From positions 868,001 through 932,000 of the forward strand of contig NEEC01000013.1 in the NCBI GenBank assembly GCA_002189035.1: DNA of 64,000 bases, read 5' to 3'. The stretch comes from Utricularia gibba. Lineage: Eukaryota; Streptophyta; Magnoliopsida; Lamiales; Lentibulariaceae. This document shows, piece by piece, positions 34,510 through 46,878 of the stretch. The translations under genes were made by a program, and so were the position numbers. The first letter of the stretch is position 1. Every line of letters starts with the position of its first letter. The notes under the pieces were generated by a model. The model did no database searches. It worked only from the letters and a program-made list of their open reading frames with translations, and had not been told where the DNA came from.

Positions 34510-36230
34510 TTAATGTATAAGCTAAAAAATTTCGTAGTTAAATTCCCAACAAGGGGATAGGTACTCCTTATACACTTACTAAGTTTGTCTGTCTCGCAAA
34601 ATAACCTACTTTGATCAACACCTTTCATTATGTCTCGATACAATATGATTATGTTGTTAAAAGATGAGTGTTCAATCCTATAATGTTGCACTACAAGATT
34701 TTCAAAAGTAGTAGTAGCCAATGTAATAACTTTTAAGTCCATCCCAGCTCCAAGTCTTTTTCCCATACTTTTTTCCTGGAAATAACACTCGCCTCAATTA
34801 AAAACTGCAATGCAATTCAGTTCATTTAATATATGATTATTTGATAGCAAATTGATTGGAAATGAAGAAACATAGAACACATAAGATAATTCAAGGTTAG
34901 GACTGCATTGCACTACACCAATCCCACTAATGGGTTGAGATGTTTCATTCACTATGTGAACGATTGTCAATTACATAGAAGAGAAATAAGATTTAAATAT
35001 AGTTTGGTCACTAGTCACATGTCAAGAAGCACTTAAATCTATTATCCATTCATTGGAAGATTGATTTAGGATAAGAGCTTATTCTTGAGTACCTATATCA
35101 GCATGTGTATTCAACAAAACTTCAATTGACATTATGATTTCCAAAAGTTTGCCAAATATTTTTTCCTTTCTCATTTTGTTTTTTTTTTACTTGTCGAAAT
35201 TCTTCTATTTCATATTGCAAGTTTGTTTGTAGATAGCCAATGGTAGAGTCTTCAATGACTAGGTGGACTCGATCATCATATGTTCCTCATCCATGGTCAT
35301 GCCTTCCTCCATGGCTTCTCTTTCAAATAAAGTTTGAACTTCTTGAATATGGGCAATCATAACTTAAGTGCCTTTTTCTCTTGCAATTGCATCATTCTCA
35401 TTCCTCAATCTTTGGAACCTCTGGAACTACCAAGGCAGATCTCACAGAAGTAACCACTTCATTCACCATGACTTTCTGTCTAATTTCTTCCTACTCCATA
35501 GTAGCTATAACTTCATCTAATAAGGGTAGTTTCTTAAGATGACATATCAAAGCTTTTCGATTCTCAAATTAGAAATTTAGTCCCTTGAGAAATTTAATCA
35601 CCCTCCTACATTTCATATATTGTTTTTCTTAAATAATGTCTTCATTGCATTTGAGCTTTAGGGGGTCATAATAATCGAGACCAACCCACATCCCTCTTAA
35701 CTCAATCCATATTCTATACTAAATCGATCACCTTGTTGCAACTATTGATTTTCTCTTCCACTTCAACTATCATCATAATACTACTAGACCCAGAGTACAT
35801 CTTAGGCAGTGATTGTCAAACCTCTCTAGCTTTCGAAATCAACTAAATCATATTTGCAATAGAGAATGAAATAGATACTAGCAACCATGACACCACTAGT
35901 GAGTTAGTAGCACTCCAAACCTTCTTTTCTAATTCCTTTATTGGTTTACCTCCATATGTTTCATTGATGAATTATTCTAGTGTTTCATTTTCAACCCCAA
36001 ATTTACACATCTAGACAATCTAAGATAATTTTTCATACCTTCAAACTTGAACTCTAGGGTTGGTAGCCCAATTGGAGTTGGGTTTATCTCACTTTGGATA
36101 GAAATACACTTGGTCGATGCACCACATTTTCTAACCATATTTGGAACAATTTAGCATCCATCTTTTATTTAGCTTCATGCTAATCCACCCAAACACCTTT
36201 CAAATCTATTGGAATTTGCACTTTGAGTAA
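34510..36230 (-). pseudogene. Ty1/copia gag-protease remnant
   Basis: On the reverse strand, near 36150-36000, a gag opening (MDAKLFQIWLEN) is followed downstream by remnants of the UBN2-type gag domain (for example CNKVIDLV and KFLI-like pieces near 35800-35560). The protease start appears as NEWIIDLSAS near 35060, a copy of the WIIDSGAS motif with the catalytic aspartate kept and glycine lost. Stops are frequent. No polymerase is present, because the Harbinger element borders it at 34509. Confidence 0.65.
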
Positions 36231-37739
36231 TGAATTTTGAAGCTCTCCATCATTAGTATACAGTAAAATTGTATGTAAATAGAAAAGATGAAAAAGATAG
36301 AATCATATTTAGAACAATCTAGTTTTGATGTCAACAAGAAATTGAAAAAAAAAATTACATTAATGAAATTAAAAAAAAAAAGATGAAAGTCTAGAGATCT
36401 CAAACAAATTTAAAGCGGGAGATTGAATAACTATTTTTTTTCTCCTATTATAATTAATTATTACATCATTATTTATAATACAATTAATGGTAATTCTGCA
36501 AGTGCACATAAACCGTCGAAGTAATAAAATAAGATCGTATCTACAGAGAATTGTTATTGAAATTTTCTTTTCAAAACAAAAACTTAAAAAGACTGAAAAT
36601 AAAAGAAAGATTTGGTTTTGAAAACAATAAGAAAATTAGCCTTGGATCTAAAATCCACCTTACTTGAAACTCACACTCGCGTGTGTGCAAACTTTGAGAA
36701 TTGACCTGCTTGCACAAGCTTTGGGGGTGTTATGCTAAAATAGTGCTACTCGGTGACCATTATAGTACTGTCCCTTGTTTTGTGGGATTGTAGAATCAGC
36801 TATGTCACTAGAGCCATTTCAACTTTTATGATAACCCATGTTTTCCTCATACCCAAATCTAATCCCTACACCTCTCACCTAGCAGACAAATTAGACAGAA
36901 TGTGTCTTACCAACGATGTCCGATTGAGCCCTTCTTCTTAAGTGCTTGAGGCCAACCTTTGATTCTTCCACACTCCTTTAGGGCTATATGGTACTAAAGA
37001 TCACGTTGGTAAAGAAAACGTTGTGAAAAATAGAATCAAATCTCAAAATAAATGCTAAAAAACTTAGTAAGACAGTCACACGTGCAGGACTTGCGCAAAC
37101 AAGGCTTTACAGTAGATCTTTAGCTGCAAGCGCTCGCACGCGCATGCTTGACTCTAAACAACAAAAGTTGATGATAAACGAAAGGAAAAGAATCCAAAAC
37201 ATGCTAAACTCGACTCTAAACCCTAAATTGACTCTCTGATCGTCCATCCCCCGATCTTCGGGTTTGGATCTTTATCTAATGGTGATGACTTATCGGGCTT
37301 TCTTGATAGGCTCACATCAAATATTCCATCTGAATCTTCTAAGATTTGATACAGATCTTCTAGGATAAGACTAAATTTTCCAAGATAAGATGCGAATATT
37401 ATCTTATCCGAAAATCTTTGACCACGTATTCATCTAGATAGACCAAATCTTTAATTCTATCAAGGTCAATTCAAAAATCCTCTAAATTATTTCAAAATTG
37501 TTCTGAAAAATCACAAAATATACTTTCCCTTCAAAAAAATAAAAGTAGTATAAAAGATATAAAATTCTTTTAAAAATATAAGAAAAGCGAGATAAATAGA
37601 ATGCAAAACTCATTGAATTGAGTCCTAAAAAATATAAATATAAATGACACAAAATCAATTATCAACAAATAATATATTAAACCAAACAAACTTTAATAAA
37701 AATCTTTGGCTAACAATTGAAAATCGCCTCGCGATTTCA
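36231..37739. other. LTR-like and AT-rich DNA upstream of the FRS gene
   Basis: Around 36495-36560 the sequence CTGCAAGTGCACATAAACCG, followed by TAAGATCGTATCTACAGAGA, matches a block I know from Tat-type gypsy LTRs in plants. A related GTGTCGAATACAGGGAG block occurs at 56069. The rest (to 37700) has no gene. Boundaries of the LTR fragment could not be placed. Confidence 0.45.
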
Positions 37740-38285
37740 CTCATTGACCTCGATTCATTTGGATAATTTGAAGCTCTAAAAAGGGAGGCACGATCTGGTG
37801 GGTTTTCCCATGGGCGAGATCATCCAAAAAGGCGCACCTAATTTTAGGACAACGATTTTGAGCCGTAGGATCAAGATCCACGGTAGAAATTGGCGCGTCC
37901 ACCCAGGTCATTCTGTATAGTCGCGACACCTACTCACTTTCTTTTCTCCGCCGTCTGCGCTGCCGTCGGTGTGGCCTGGAACGCCGTCGTTAATTGCATC
38001 CCCGGATTCCGGTCGCAATTAACTGAAACCCTTGGAATACCTGGTCCATTTAATTTTGTTATCATCCTTGGGGAAAACATCTTTCACAGGTATCATCTGA
38101 AAATATTCAGTGTTCATCGTTGATGTTTTAACTCATTGTATCTGCTTTTTTTGTGCGCTTTTTAACCTATGTGATTTCAGCTGAGGAATGTGTGTATCTT
38201 GAATCAGTGTAATTTCTACGTCTTTTGTGTGACATTTATTGATGGAAATTCATGCAGTGAATCGTGTTGTGGCCGGACAAAAAAA
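37740..38285 (+). other. Probable promoter and spliced 5' leader of the FRS gene
   Basis: A short GC-richer stretch (37890-38020) opens a 77-codon frame without a recognised domain, best explained as 5' UTR. A typical acceptor (TTCATGCAG at 38247-38255) precedes the leader that carries the FRS start codon at 38286, so a leader intron is likely. Confidence 0.45.
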
Positions 38286-41200
38286 ATGCAGAAACGCGGT
38301 AGAATTACTGATGATTTTAGTGATGATTATAACAACGGAGAAATCAATCCTCGTGAACAGTCATTGACTGAGGATGTGGGTGTGGATGGGACTTTTCATG
38401 AGCCACATATTGGAATGGAATTTGATTCCGAGGATACAGCAAGGATGTTTTATGAACACTACGCTAGGAACACAGGGTTTCGTATTCGCGAAAATGTCAA
38501 ACCTGCAAGATCTGATTCGACGTCAATCTTCCGGGAACTCGTATGCACAAGGAGTGGATCATCGAAAAGGGGGCCTCATGTGAAGCTGCAGTTGTGATTG
38601 AGTTGGTTAGTCAAAACAAATGGGTAGTAACAAAGTTTGTGAAGGATCATACCCACGCCATCAGTCATTGTAAGACTCCAAAGTTGAAGCATAGGAAACG
38701 CTCTGCTACAACGACGAAGTCTGTGGTTGAGGCTATCCCATCCATGGACTTGGTACCTAGTGGTATGATGTGTGTGTCTTTGGTTGGTAACAGTCTTCCA
38801 GAAGAAATGACGCATGTGGGAAGCAATTTTTCATCTTCAGGGTATACCTTTAAGAAGATGGGTTCTTCAGGTTATCTTCCAGGGTATTGCACCCCAGAAA
38901 GAACTTTCGGCAAGGATGCCCAAAATCTATTAGAATATTTCAAAAAGATGCAGGCTGAAAACCCTGGGTTCTACTATGCAATACAACTTGATGAAGAAAA
39001 CCGCATGGCTAATGCATTTTGGTCGGATTCTAGATCAAGGACAGCTTACCGTCATTTTGGGGACGCTGTTACTATGGATACATTGTACAGAGTCAATCAG
39101 TATAGAGTACCATTTGCTCCATTCATGGGGGTGAATAATCATGGCCATTTAATTTTATTTGGTTGTGCTCTACTTCTAGATGAATCTCAGTCTACATTTG
39201 TGTGGTTGTTTAAGACTTTTCTAGCTGCAATGAATGGCAAAGCCCCTGTCTCCATAACCACTGATCAGGACCGAGTAATAAAGGCTGCAGTTGCACATGT
39301 GTTTCCTAATGCCCGGCATTGTATAAACAAGTGGCACGTACTCAGAGAAGGTCAAGAAAGACTGTCTCAGCTCTGTCGAGCGCATCCTAATTTTCAGGCG
39401 GACCTTGATAATTGTGTTAACAAGGCTGAGACTGTTGAGGAGTTTGAATCTTCATGGGGCTCACTTGTTGTCAAATACGCACTGCAAAGAAATGAATGGC
39501 TTCAGTCGATATATGATGCCCGGCAACAATGGGTGCCTGTTTACTTTCGGGACTCCTTTTTTGCTGCCATTTTCTCTAGCTATGGACGCGGGAGCTCATT
39601 TTTTGATGGCTATGTTAATCAGCAAACTACATTACCAATGTTCTTTAGACAGTATGAAAGAGCTTTAGATAATTCTTTTCATAGGGAAGTCAAGGCCGAT
39701 TTAGATACGCTGTGCACAGCACCGGTGCTGAGGACGCCTTCCCCAATGGAGAAACAGGCTGCTACTGTGTATACGAAGAGTGTATTTTCTAAATTCCAAG
39801 AAGAGTTGGTTGAGACCTTTGCATATACTGCAAATAGAGTGCATGGGAATGAGCATAACAGCACTTACAGGGTTGCTAAGTTTGAGGATGATCGAAAATC
39901 ATATTGTGTATCAGTAAATGTTGATGGGATGAAAGCAAATTGCAGCTGTAAGATGTTCGAGTATTGTGGTATTCTATGTAGACATGTCTTGACGGTGTTT
40001 ATGGTTACCAACATACTTACTTTGCCATCCCACTATTTTTTGAAACGGTGGACCAGAAATGCGAAAGGCATAGCTGAGGATCCTGATGGAAATGAGGTGG
40101 GAGGACAGGCAACTTTTACAACGAGATACAATAGTTTGTGCAAGGAGGCCATCATGTTTGCCGAGGAAGCGGCTACCTCATCAGAAACATACTGTGCTGC
40201 ACTCTCAGTTCTTAGAGAAGGAAGAAAGAAGGTTGATGGTGTTAAAAAAAGTCTAAAAGTTGCAACTTCTCCCTCGCTGGTTACTGGAGTTGCCTTCGAT
40301 GATCAGAGAACAAATGCTGGGCTTCCGGATTTGGCACCATCATTGTGGCCAAGGCAAGATGAAATTTTGCAGCGTTTTAATCTTAATCATGCTGGTGTAC
40401 CTTGCCAACCCATTTCAAATCCTAACGCTCTGCATATCTCACCAGTTTCTCTTAGCCAAGTTCGTGCTCCATCGAATGAAATGGTACTGGAACCCTCCAT
40501 TAAATATCTATGAAGATGGATCTCCAGTCCCAGAAAGAAAACTACTCACATTGTCTTTTGTGGTTTTATCTTCAATGCAAGATGGTTCTTCCCTGTCTCA
40601 AGTCGATGACGTGGATGATGGAGAATAAGAACTCGAACACAGCCACAACTCTAGCTTTAATCAGCCTGAAGGTACGTCCAAGTTTTAAAATAAACTTGGT
40701 AGTTTACGGTATGAACATGGCATTTTGGGTTTTATCAAAAATTGAAAAGCAGGCGTAAGCATGATAGATTTTGCCACATTTTTCTCAGATACTCTCCGAC
40801 TGAAAAGAGAGCCTTTTAATGTTATTCTCGTCCATTTCGAAGAACGTATAGTGTGTCCCTTGATCTTCTATAAACACATCAGTTTTCTGGATCATTCCCA
40901 GTAGCCCTGATTTCTCCACAAGCGCTGAAACCTACATTTATCTGCTGCTCATAGTGCTTCTCATTTGATGCCTTTTCAGTTACAAGATTCTGGCAGGACT
41001 CCAGTGGCCGAATCATGTGTAAAATTTTCAGTGTCAAGAGTTACTTTAGAGCCCATGTTGAAGTCCATGGCACACATTATTGACCAACTCTCTACATCTA
41101 CTAATAAGGTGGCTGTCATCAATCTGAAGGTTTGCCTTCCACAATACAATGATCCATTCATTCGTCACTTTTTCCCTTGTTTATTGTTATCCGTTGCTTG

Positions 41201-41655
41201 ATTAATGGCCTCCATCATTTTCAAATTCCTATTTTGCCTTGTCATGGTAGATTGCTCATTATGATGCAGGGTCTCGTAGTCGTTCACTAAATGTTGTCTT
41301 CATTATCGTGACATAGTGTCTGGATGATATTCAGCTTCAGGATACAGAGACCGCGATAGGTGAATCTCAGCTTAAGTTTCAGGTGTCAAGAGACGCTCTG
41401 GGCGCCATGTTGAGATCAATGGCATACATTCATCAGCAGCTGGCGAACACTGTAAGAAATCATCTCTCAACGAATAAAATCCTTCTAAAGCATCCATCTG
41501 GATCGTCTTCTGGACTTGTTTTCAGGGATGGTATCAGTTTTCAACTGTTTTGTCAGAGAAACCATTGCTCATTAAGTCGCATTTTGTTTATCAACACTTC
41601 CTCTTCTGTATCTCGGCCTCTTTCCGTGCAGATGCAGTCTAAAGAAGACCAGTAA
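38286..41655 (+). CDS. FRS: FAR1-related sequence (FRS) protein, domesticated MULE transposase, frameshifted
   Basis: Five coding exons: 38286-40483, 40582-40671, 40980-41129, 41335-41451, 41632-41655; about 859 residues if frames are joined. The FAR1 DNA-binding domain starts [20 protein letters not shown] and ends [19 protein letters not shown] transposase-like domain includes [20 protein letters not shown] and [20 protein letters not shown]. The SWIM zinc finger is [15 protein letters not shown]. Three short downstream exons encode repeated [16 protein letters not shown]-like modules. FHY3/FAR1 proteins are nuclear factors acting in phytochrome A light signalling. The frame breaks at a run of five G (38569-38573), inside the DNA-binding domain; one extra base joins the halves. 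Upstream of it the frame ends TRSGSSKRG, downstream CEAAVVIE. Confidence 0.93.
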
Positions 41656-42397
41656 TCTTGCAAACAACAACGAAAAAAGGTAATGCATCCCTGCATCAGG
41701 ATGACCGAGTCGAGTCGGTTTGATCATGCCCTTCTTACAGACCCGATCTCGGCTTCTTGATCTTCAAGAGGGCAATCACTCAGCTTCAGGCTGGCTGTGA
41801 ATATATGTAGTTTGCTCTGTAGGAAACAGTGATGCTTCTAAGGTACAGAATGCAAATAGAGTGTTCCTGTCAAAATTCATGAGCAAGCTTTTCTTTGCTA
41901 GCTTATTTTTAAACTGATGAGACCATACAGCCGCCATCCTCCCTCTCAAACAGGTACCATGACATCAGTTTAACTTGTAAAACATGCCAAAAATTAAGCT
42001 AAATACTATTGCTGACACTTACAATGGGGTCTCATTTCAAAACATTTTTCTCATACTCCGCAGGAGAGACCACAGTCCTGCGTGTGCTTCAACTCTTGCG
42101 TCTACTAGTTCAGAGACAAAATCAAGAAATTCCATCAGATTACACAATGGGATCTCCATCCAGACGATTGTGCCCCAAGTTTTGCCATGAAATCCATGTT
42201 TTACGAGATCCAAGAGAGGCTAATTAGGAAAGCTTTTAGATGATTATTAGTTGATACAGCTGAAGGAATGATGTTTAGCAGACCCCACCGGACTAAGAAA
42301 TACGTCCCGGATACAACTCGCAAACTATCCGGATGGGATGGTCCCTTCTCCCCCTCAGTATATACCTTCTTCCAAGAGCCATTCTACAAACTTCATT
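41656..42397. other. Convergent 3' ends of FRS and SERRATE
   Basis: The FRS gene ends from the left and SERRATE from the right, 742 bases apart, so this stretch should hold both 3' UTRs. No separate gene is recognised. The short open frames here carry no domain. Confidence 0.5.
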
Positions 42398-45217
42398 CTA
42401 CAAGCTTCTGTAATCAATGACTGACTTCATCATCTGGTGCATCCAGGTCGTTGTAGCTGCGATTGGATAGGATTCCTCGTTAAGTTTTCAGTAAGAGCCG
42501 TGTTCCCTCAAGAAGAGGTTAGAATGAAAAGATTTGAGGACCGTTTTCAGATAAGCTTAAGCATTAAGCACAGAGCTCTGACCTCCGCAAACGGCGAGGA
42601 TCTTGTCTGAGTGCAGGGGGCATGGCAATTATGGGAGCAGGCCTACCTATCTGTGGACCTGATCTCCCCTTTCTGCCTCCTTCGAAAGGGGAAGGCCCGC
42701 CTTGTTCTCTCAACATTTGCATAGCAATTTCAGGAGGGGCTGGGACGAAAGGGCCTAATGGACTGAAACACATGGCCGGCAATAAAACAAAATCAAGTCA
42801 CATCTTGGACGACAGGGGAGAAGCCAAAGTCAAGAAAAGAGATATTCACATACCCAGCACCCGGGACAGGCATTAGCACAGGGGGCGGCATATCTAATGA
42901 GAAAGCAGCTACAGGCATACTCTGTCCACCAAAGGAGTCGTATAATGCCTCATCTGGATTATTCTCTGCAGATACATCGCCAGGCAGGTTGTTGTCAGAC
43001 CTATGAAACCGTTCACTACCATTGATGCGGTTGTCATATTCTTGGCGATTTCCCCTGTCATCCTTGATTCTCCCTTCTAAGCCAGGCCTGCGTCTTTGCA
43101 GCCTATCTCTCTGTGGGGGGCACGCATGCAGAATTACATGGAAATGTGATGTGCCTTCGAGAATAACAATACGCAAGTGAAAGTCCTTACCGAAGGAGGG
43201 AGCGTAGCAGGCTTCCCTCCAGGTGCATTCTCATCACTGCAAATGTGAGATAGTTACCAAATGCTCCTGAAACTGGCAAAAGGAATGAACATATATCACT
43301 CACTTCATGTAGCTTTCGAAATACAACTCTTCACGCACTTTAGATATCAATTCCATGACAAGTTCAGGATGTTTCAACTTTAAGTGCTTATGAACAAATT
43401 CAGCAGCATGAAAGAGCTTAGTACAGCCTTTTGCTCCACACCCGTACTTCCATCTATATTTTTCATCCCTAATTTTGCGAACATAGGGATCCAGTGCTTC
43501 CGTAGTTGTGTCTATCTTTTCTTTTGCTGTCATTACTTCAAGGGGGTTCAGGCGATTTAGCCTCTCATGCCAACAGAAATCTAGTTTCTTCTCCATTCCA
43601 TCACCATCAACATTTGTTTCAGCAGTTTTCTCATCTCCCCGAACATCGTAAACCTCTGGCTTCACTTGACTCAGAGAGACCGTAATAATCAATTCCATGT
43701 ATACGCCAGAGATAAGTCAGCAACGCAAAAGCTCAACTCCTTCAAGACCTTTGATGCCTTGGACAATTATCACCGGACCACTTGAGTTTCTGTGTAACTT
43801 ATCTCTGCTCAATCTACTATTGTCACCTTGCAGCAGAATATTATCCTCAATTCCTTTTTCTGAATCAAGCTTCCTAACGAGAGACAAGGCCCGTCCAACA
43901 TCAATCTGGATTCTTCTGGACTCGGAAAAAATTTGATGGGCCTTTGGGGCAGAGAAATGGTCAGAATTTTTTGCACCATAACGACCAGGCCGCCTTCGTT
44001 TGCCACCAACATCAGCTTCATCATCAGAATTAGGCTCAGATTGCCGCCCAGTTTTACTTGATGGCGTATACGCTGGACCACTAATTAATCAAGGGAACTT
44101 CGCTAATCAACAACCATGAGTCATTGTAATAGAAAAACACACTGAAGCCCTATGTACTTGGGGCGTAGGCATAGCGCTTACGTGTCCAAGGTTCCATTCT
44201 GCAGTTCAACTTGAAAATCTTTCGCCAACTTCTTTGAAAGTTCATTCCTCCTGCAAATTTCTGGTCAAATACGTACTTAGGAGAAGATGAAGGAATAATA
44301 AGCATGAAGTGTGATATAATCATACCGTTCTATAACAGCTAGCAGGTTTGTCGGATGATATTTGTCTTTTAGCCTGGAAGACGACAGCTAATATTAGACA
44401 AGAAAGTGTCATTAAAGCGGGCAGTAAGAAGATTGAGAAACAGCCAAATATACCATTCCTCATCTTTATGTGCACTAAAATAATGTCTTTTCTGAGTAGA
44501 TATATACGAACTCCTGTACTCTTGATATCTGCTCTAAAAAATAAATCAGAAACTGAAGAAAGAAGCATCTAAGACCTTTTGAACACAAGGTACTCCAGGT
44601 GTACCTTTTTTCCGCTTCTGAAGGTAAAATATCATCTTCTAACTCTTGAATGAACTGCTTATAAGACATCATTCCTTCACTGGGAAAAAACAAACCCACA
44701 AATTGCATCAGCAATGAAACTTCAGAGAAAATACAGTCTGAAGCTCACGTAAAACCCACCCCATGGAAAAACAGCATATTAAAAAGAAATACGCGGAACA
44801 CATCTCTCAACAAAACAAAGGCACAACGCCGAAAATCAAATCTTAATCAGGAATAGCAAGGACATCCAGATGCACTAACAACAGCCGGCTAAAGAGACTA
44901 CCGTTGAGCTCCTCTGACATTGAAAACATCATTAAATCCACCTTGATCAGAATCCCAATCTGCAGAAGTAGACAAGATTTTCTAATTAAAGGACAAGATC
45001 AAGAATATAACTTGCACAACTATTACTTACATGGGAAAAATACCGTGAACGTTGAAAGATAAGTAATTCAGCACACAGAACAAACACTAAAGTTCAAAGG
45101 CCGACCGCCAAGTTGTACGAAAGGGCCAATGCTTAATAATATGAGAATGAAGATTCTACCAGATGATAAACCAGGATATCCACGGCCTAACCGACCATGT
45201 AACCTGTTATCAGGGTA

Positions 45218-45227
45218 GCCAATTGTG
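45218..45227. repeat. Target-site duplication of foldback element, left copy
   Basis: GCCAATTGTG, identical to 46879-46888. On the coding strand it reads CACAATTGGC, part of the SERRATE exon (codons for T-I-G). Confidence 0.93.
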
Positions 45228-46878
45228 GGGTTAATTTGAGAAATGTCCATCTATCTCCACTGAAATTTTATATATGGACATCTCTTAAAAACTCTTTGTA
45301 AATTGGCCATCTCGAAAATGACCTATTAAAAGAAAATCATTTTTCATTCAAATAGTCAGTGTATATACATGGTATATTGAATTTTGTTTAATTATCTATT
45401 TTCAAAAAAAACCTAATTTTGTTGATTAATATATGTAATTATATAGTATTGTATATAATAGTATAAAATATGCAACAATAACAAATGAATTATTAAATAA
45501 TTTACAAATACAAAAAATAATAACACTCTATTACAATTAATTATATATAAACATTTGTATAATTAAATTATTAGTGTAAATAATCGCGTAATTAAATTAT
45601 ACAATATATATACATAATTTACCCATCAAAGATGAAATCCATTTTTTATATAAAATAAATGGTCCATAAAAAAATCGAGGCATTTTTCACCAATTTTGGT
45701 TTTCGAATTAACTGTATCCCACATATTTCCGGAAATGCAGTAATCCGAAAGAGTTATGCAATATCTTCATTCCGCACTCTTGAAGAATCACTATAATTCG
45801 GAAGAGTTTTACAGTTTCAATATAGTAAGGAAAATATCACCAATCAAGCATTCCTTCGATTAAGACCATAGTTAATACAAGAAAACCATGTAAATATTTG
45901 CTTCAAACAAAATCATGAGGCTAGACATATAGGTTTACACACAAGGAAAAAGAAGAGCAGATCTTTACATACAAGACAACACTTCAAGAGTTGAATGTGC
46001 CCCTGAAATAATTCAGATTCCAATTCAAGTAGTTTATCCTGAAGCACAAGGATCACATTCTAGGAGTTGAGGAAGTAGAAATGGAAAAGAAAAAAAGTGG
46101 TAGAATGATGGTTGATATGTGGTTTTCATGTTGCACTTTTGCGTGTATCAAGTATTAGAAGTGACTAATGTTTGTGATATTTGCACTCGATGATTTTGTT
46201 TGAAGCAAACATTTACGTGGTTTTCTTGTATTAACTATGGTCTTAATCGAAGGAATGCTTGATTGGTGATATTTTCCTTACTATATTGAAACTGTAAAAC
46301 TCTTCCGAATTATAGTGATTCCTCAAGAGTGCGGAATGGAGATACTGCATAACTCTTTCGGATTACTGCATTTCCGGAAATGTGTGAGATACAGTTAATT
46401 CGAAAACCAAAATTGGTGAAAAATGCCTCGATTTTTTTCTGGACCATTTATTTTATATAAAAAATGGATTTCATCTTTGATGTGTAAATTATGTATATAT
46501 ATTATATAATTTAATTACGTGATTATTTATACTAATAATTTAATTATACAAATATTTATATATAATTAACTGTAATAGAGTGTTATTATTTTTTGTATTT
46601 GTAAATTATTTAATAATTCATTTGTTATTGTTGCATATTTTATACTATTATATACAATACTATATAATTACATATATTAATCAACGAAATTAGGTTTTTT
46701 TGAAAATATACAATTAAACAAAATTCAATATACCATGTATATACACTGACTATTTGAATGAAAAATGATTTTCTTTTAATAGGTCATTTTCGAGATGGCC
46801 AATTTTGCAAAGAGTTTTTGAGAGATAGCCATGTCTCAAATTTCAGTGGAGATATATGGACATTTATCAAATTGACCT
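45228..46878. mobile_element. Foldback (MULE-like) element in a SERRATE exon
   Basis: Bases 45228-45916 pair as an inverted repeat with 46190-46878 (689 bases each), leaving a 273-base loop at 45917-46189. The ends read GGGTTAATTTGA on the left and AGGTCAATTTGA, read inward, on the right. A 10-base direct duplication, GCCAATTGTG, flanks it at 45218-45227 and 46879-46888. A 9-11 bp duplication plus very long terminal repeats points to the Mutator superfamily, in a form without transposase (no open frame of note in loop or arms). Identity between the arms is high in their inner parts and lower near the tips (45260-45290). Confidence 0.93.

Noticed and set aside
37890-38123. 77-codon frame before the FRS gene
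   Set aside because: Better explained as FRS 5' leader with a following intron; no domain.
40510-40758. Short open frame at the FRS 3' end as a separate gene
   Set aside because: Its conserved part ([16 protein letters not shown]) is an internal FRS exon with proper splice sites.
45228-46878. Foldback element as a conventional microRNA gene
   Set aside because: Arms of 689 bases with near-perfect pairing and flanking target duplications indicate a transposon; dsRNA production is possible but not a MIR gene structure.
45228-46878. Foldback element as an intron insertion in SERRATE
   Set aside because: The target duplication lies within codons conserved in SERRATE on both sides, so the site is exonic.
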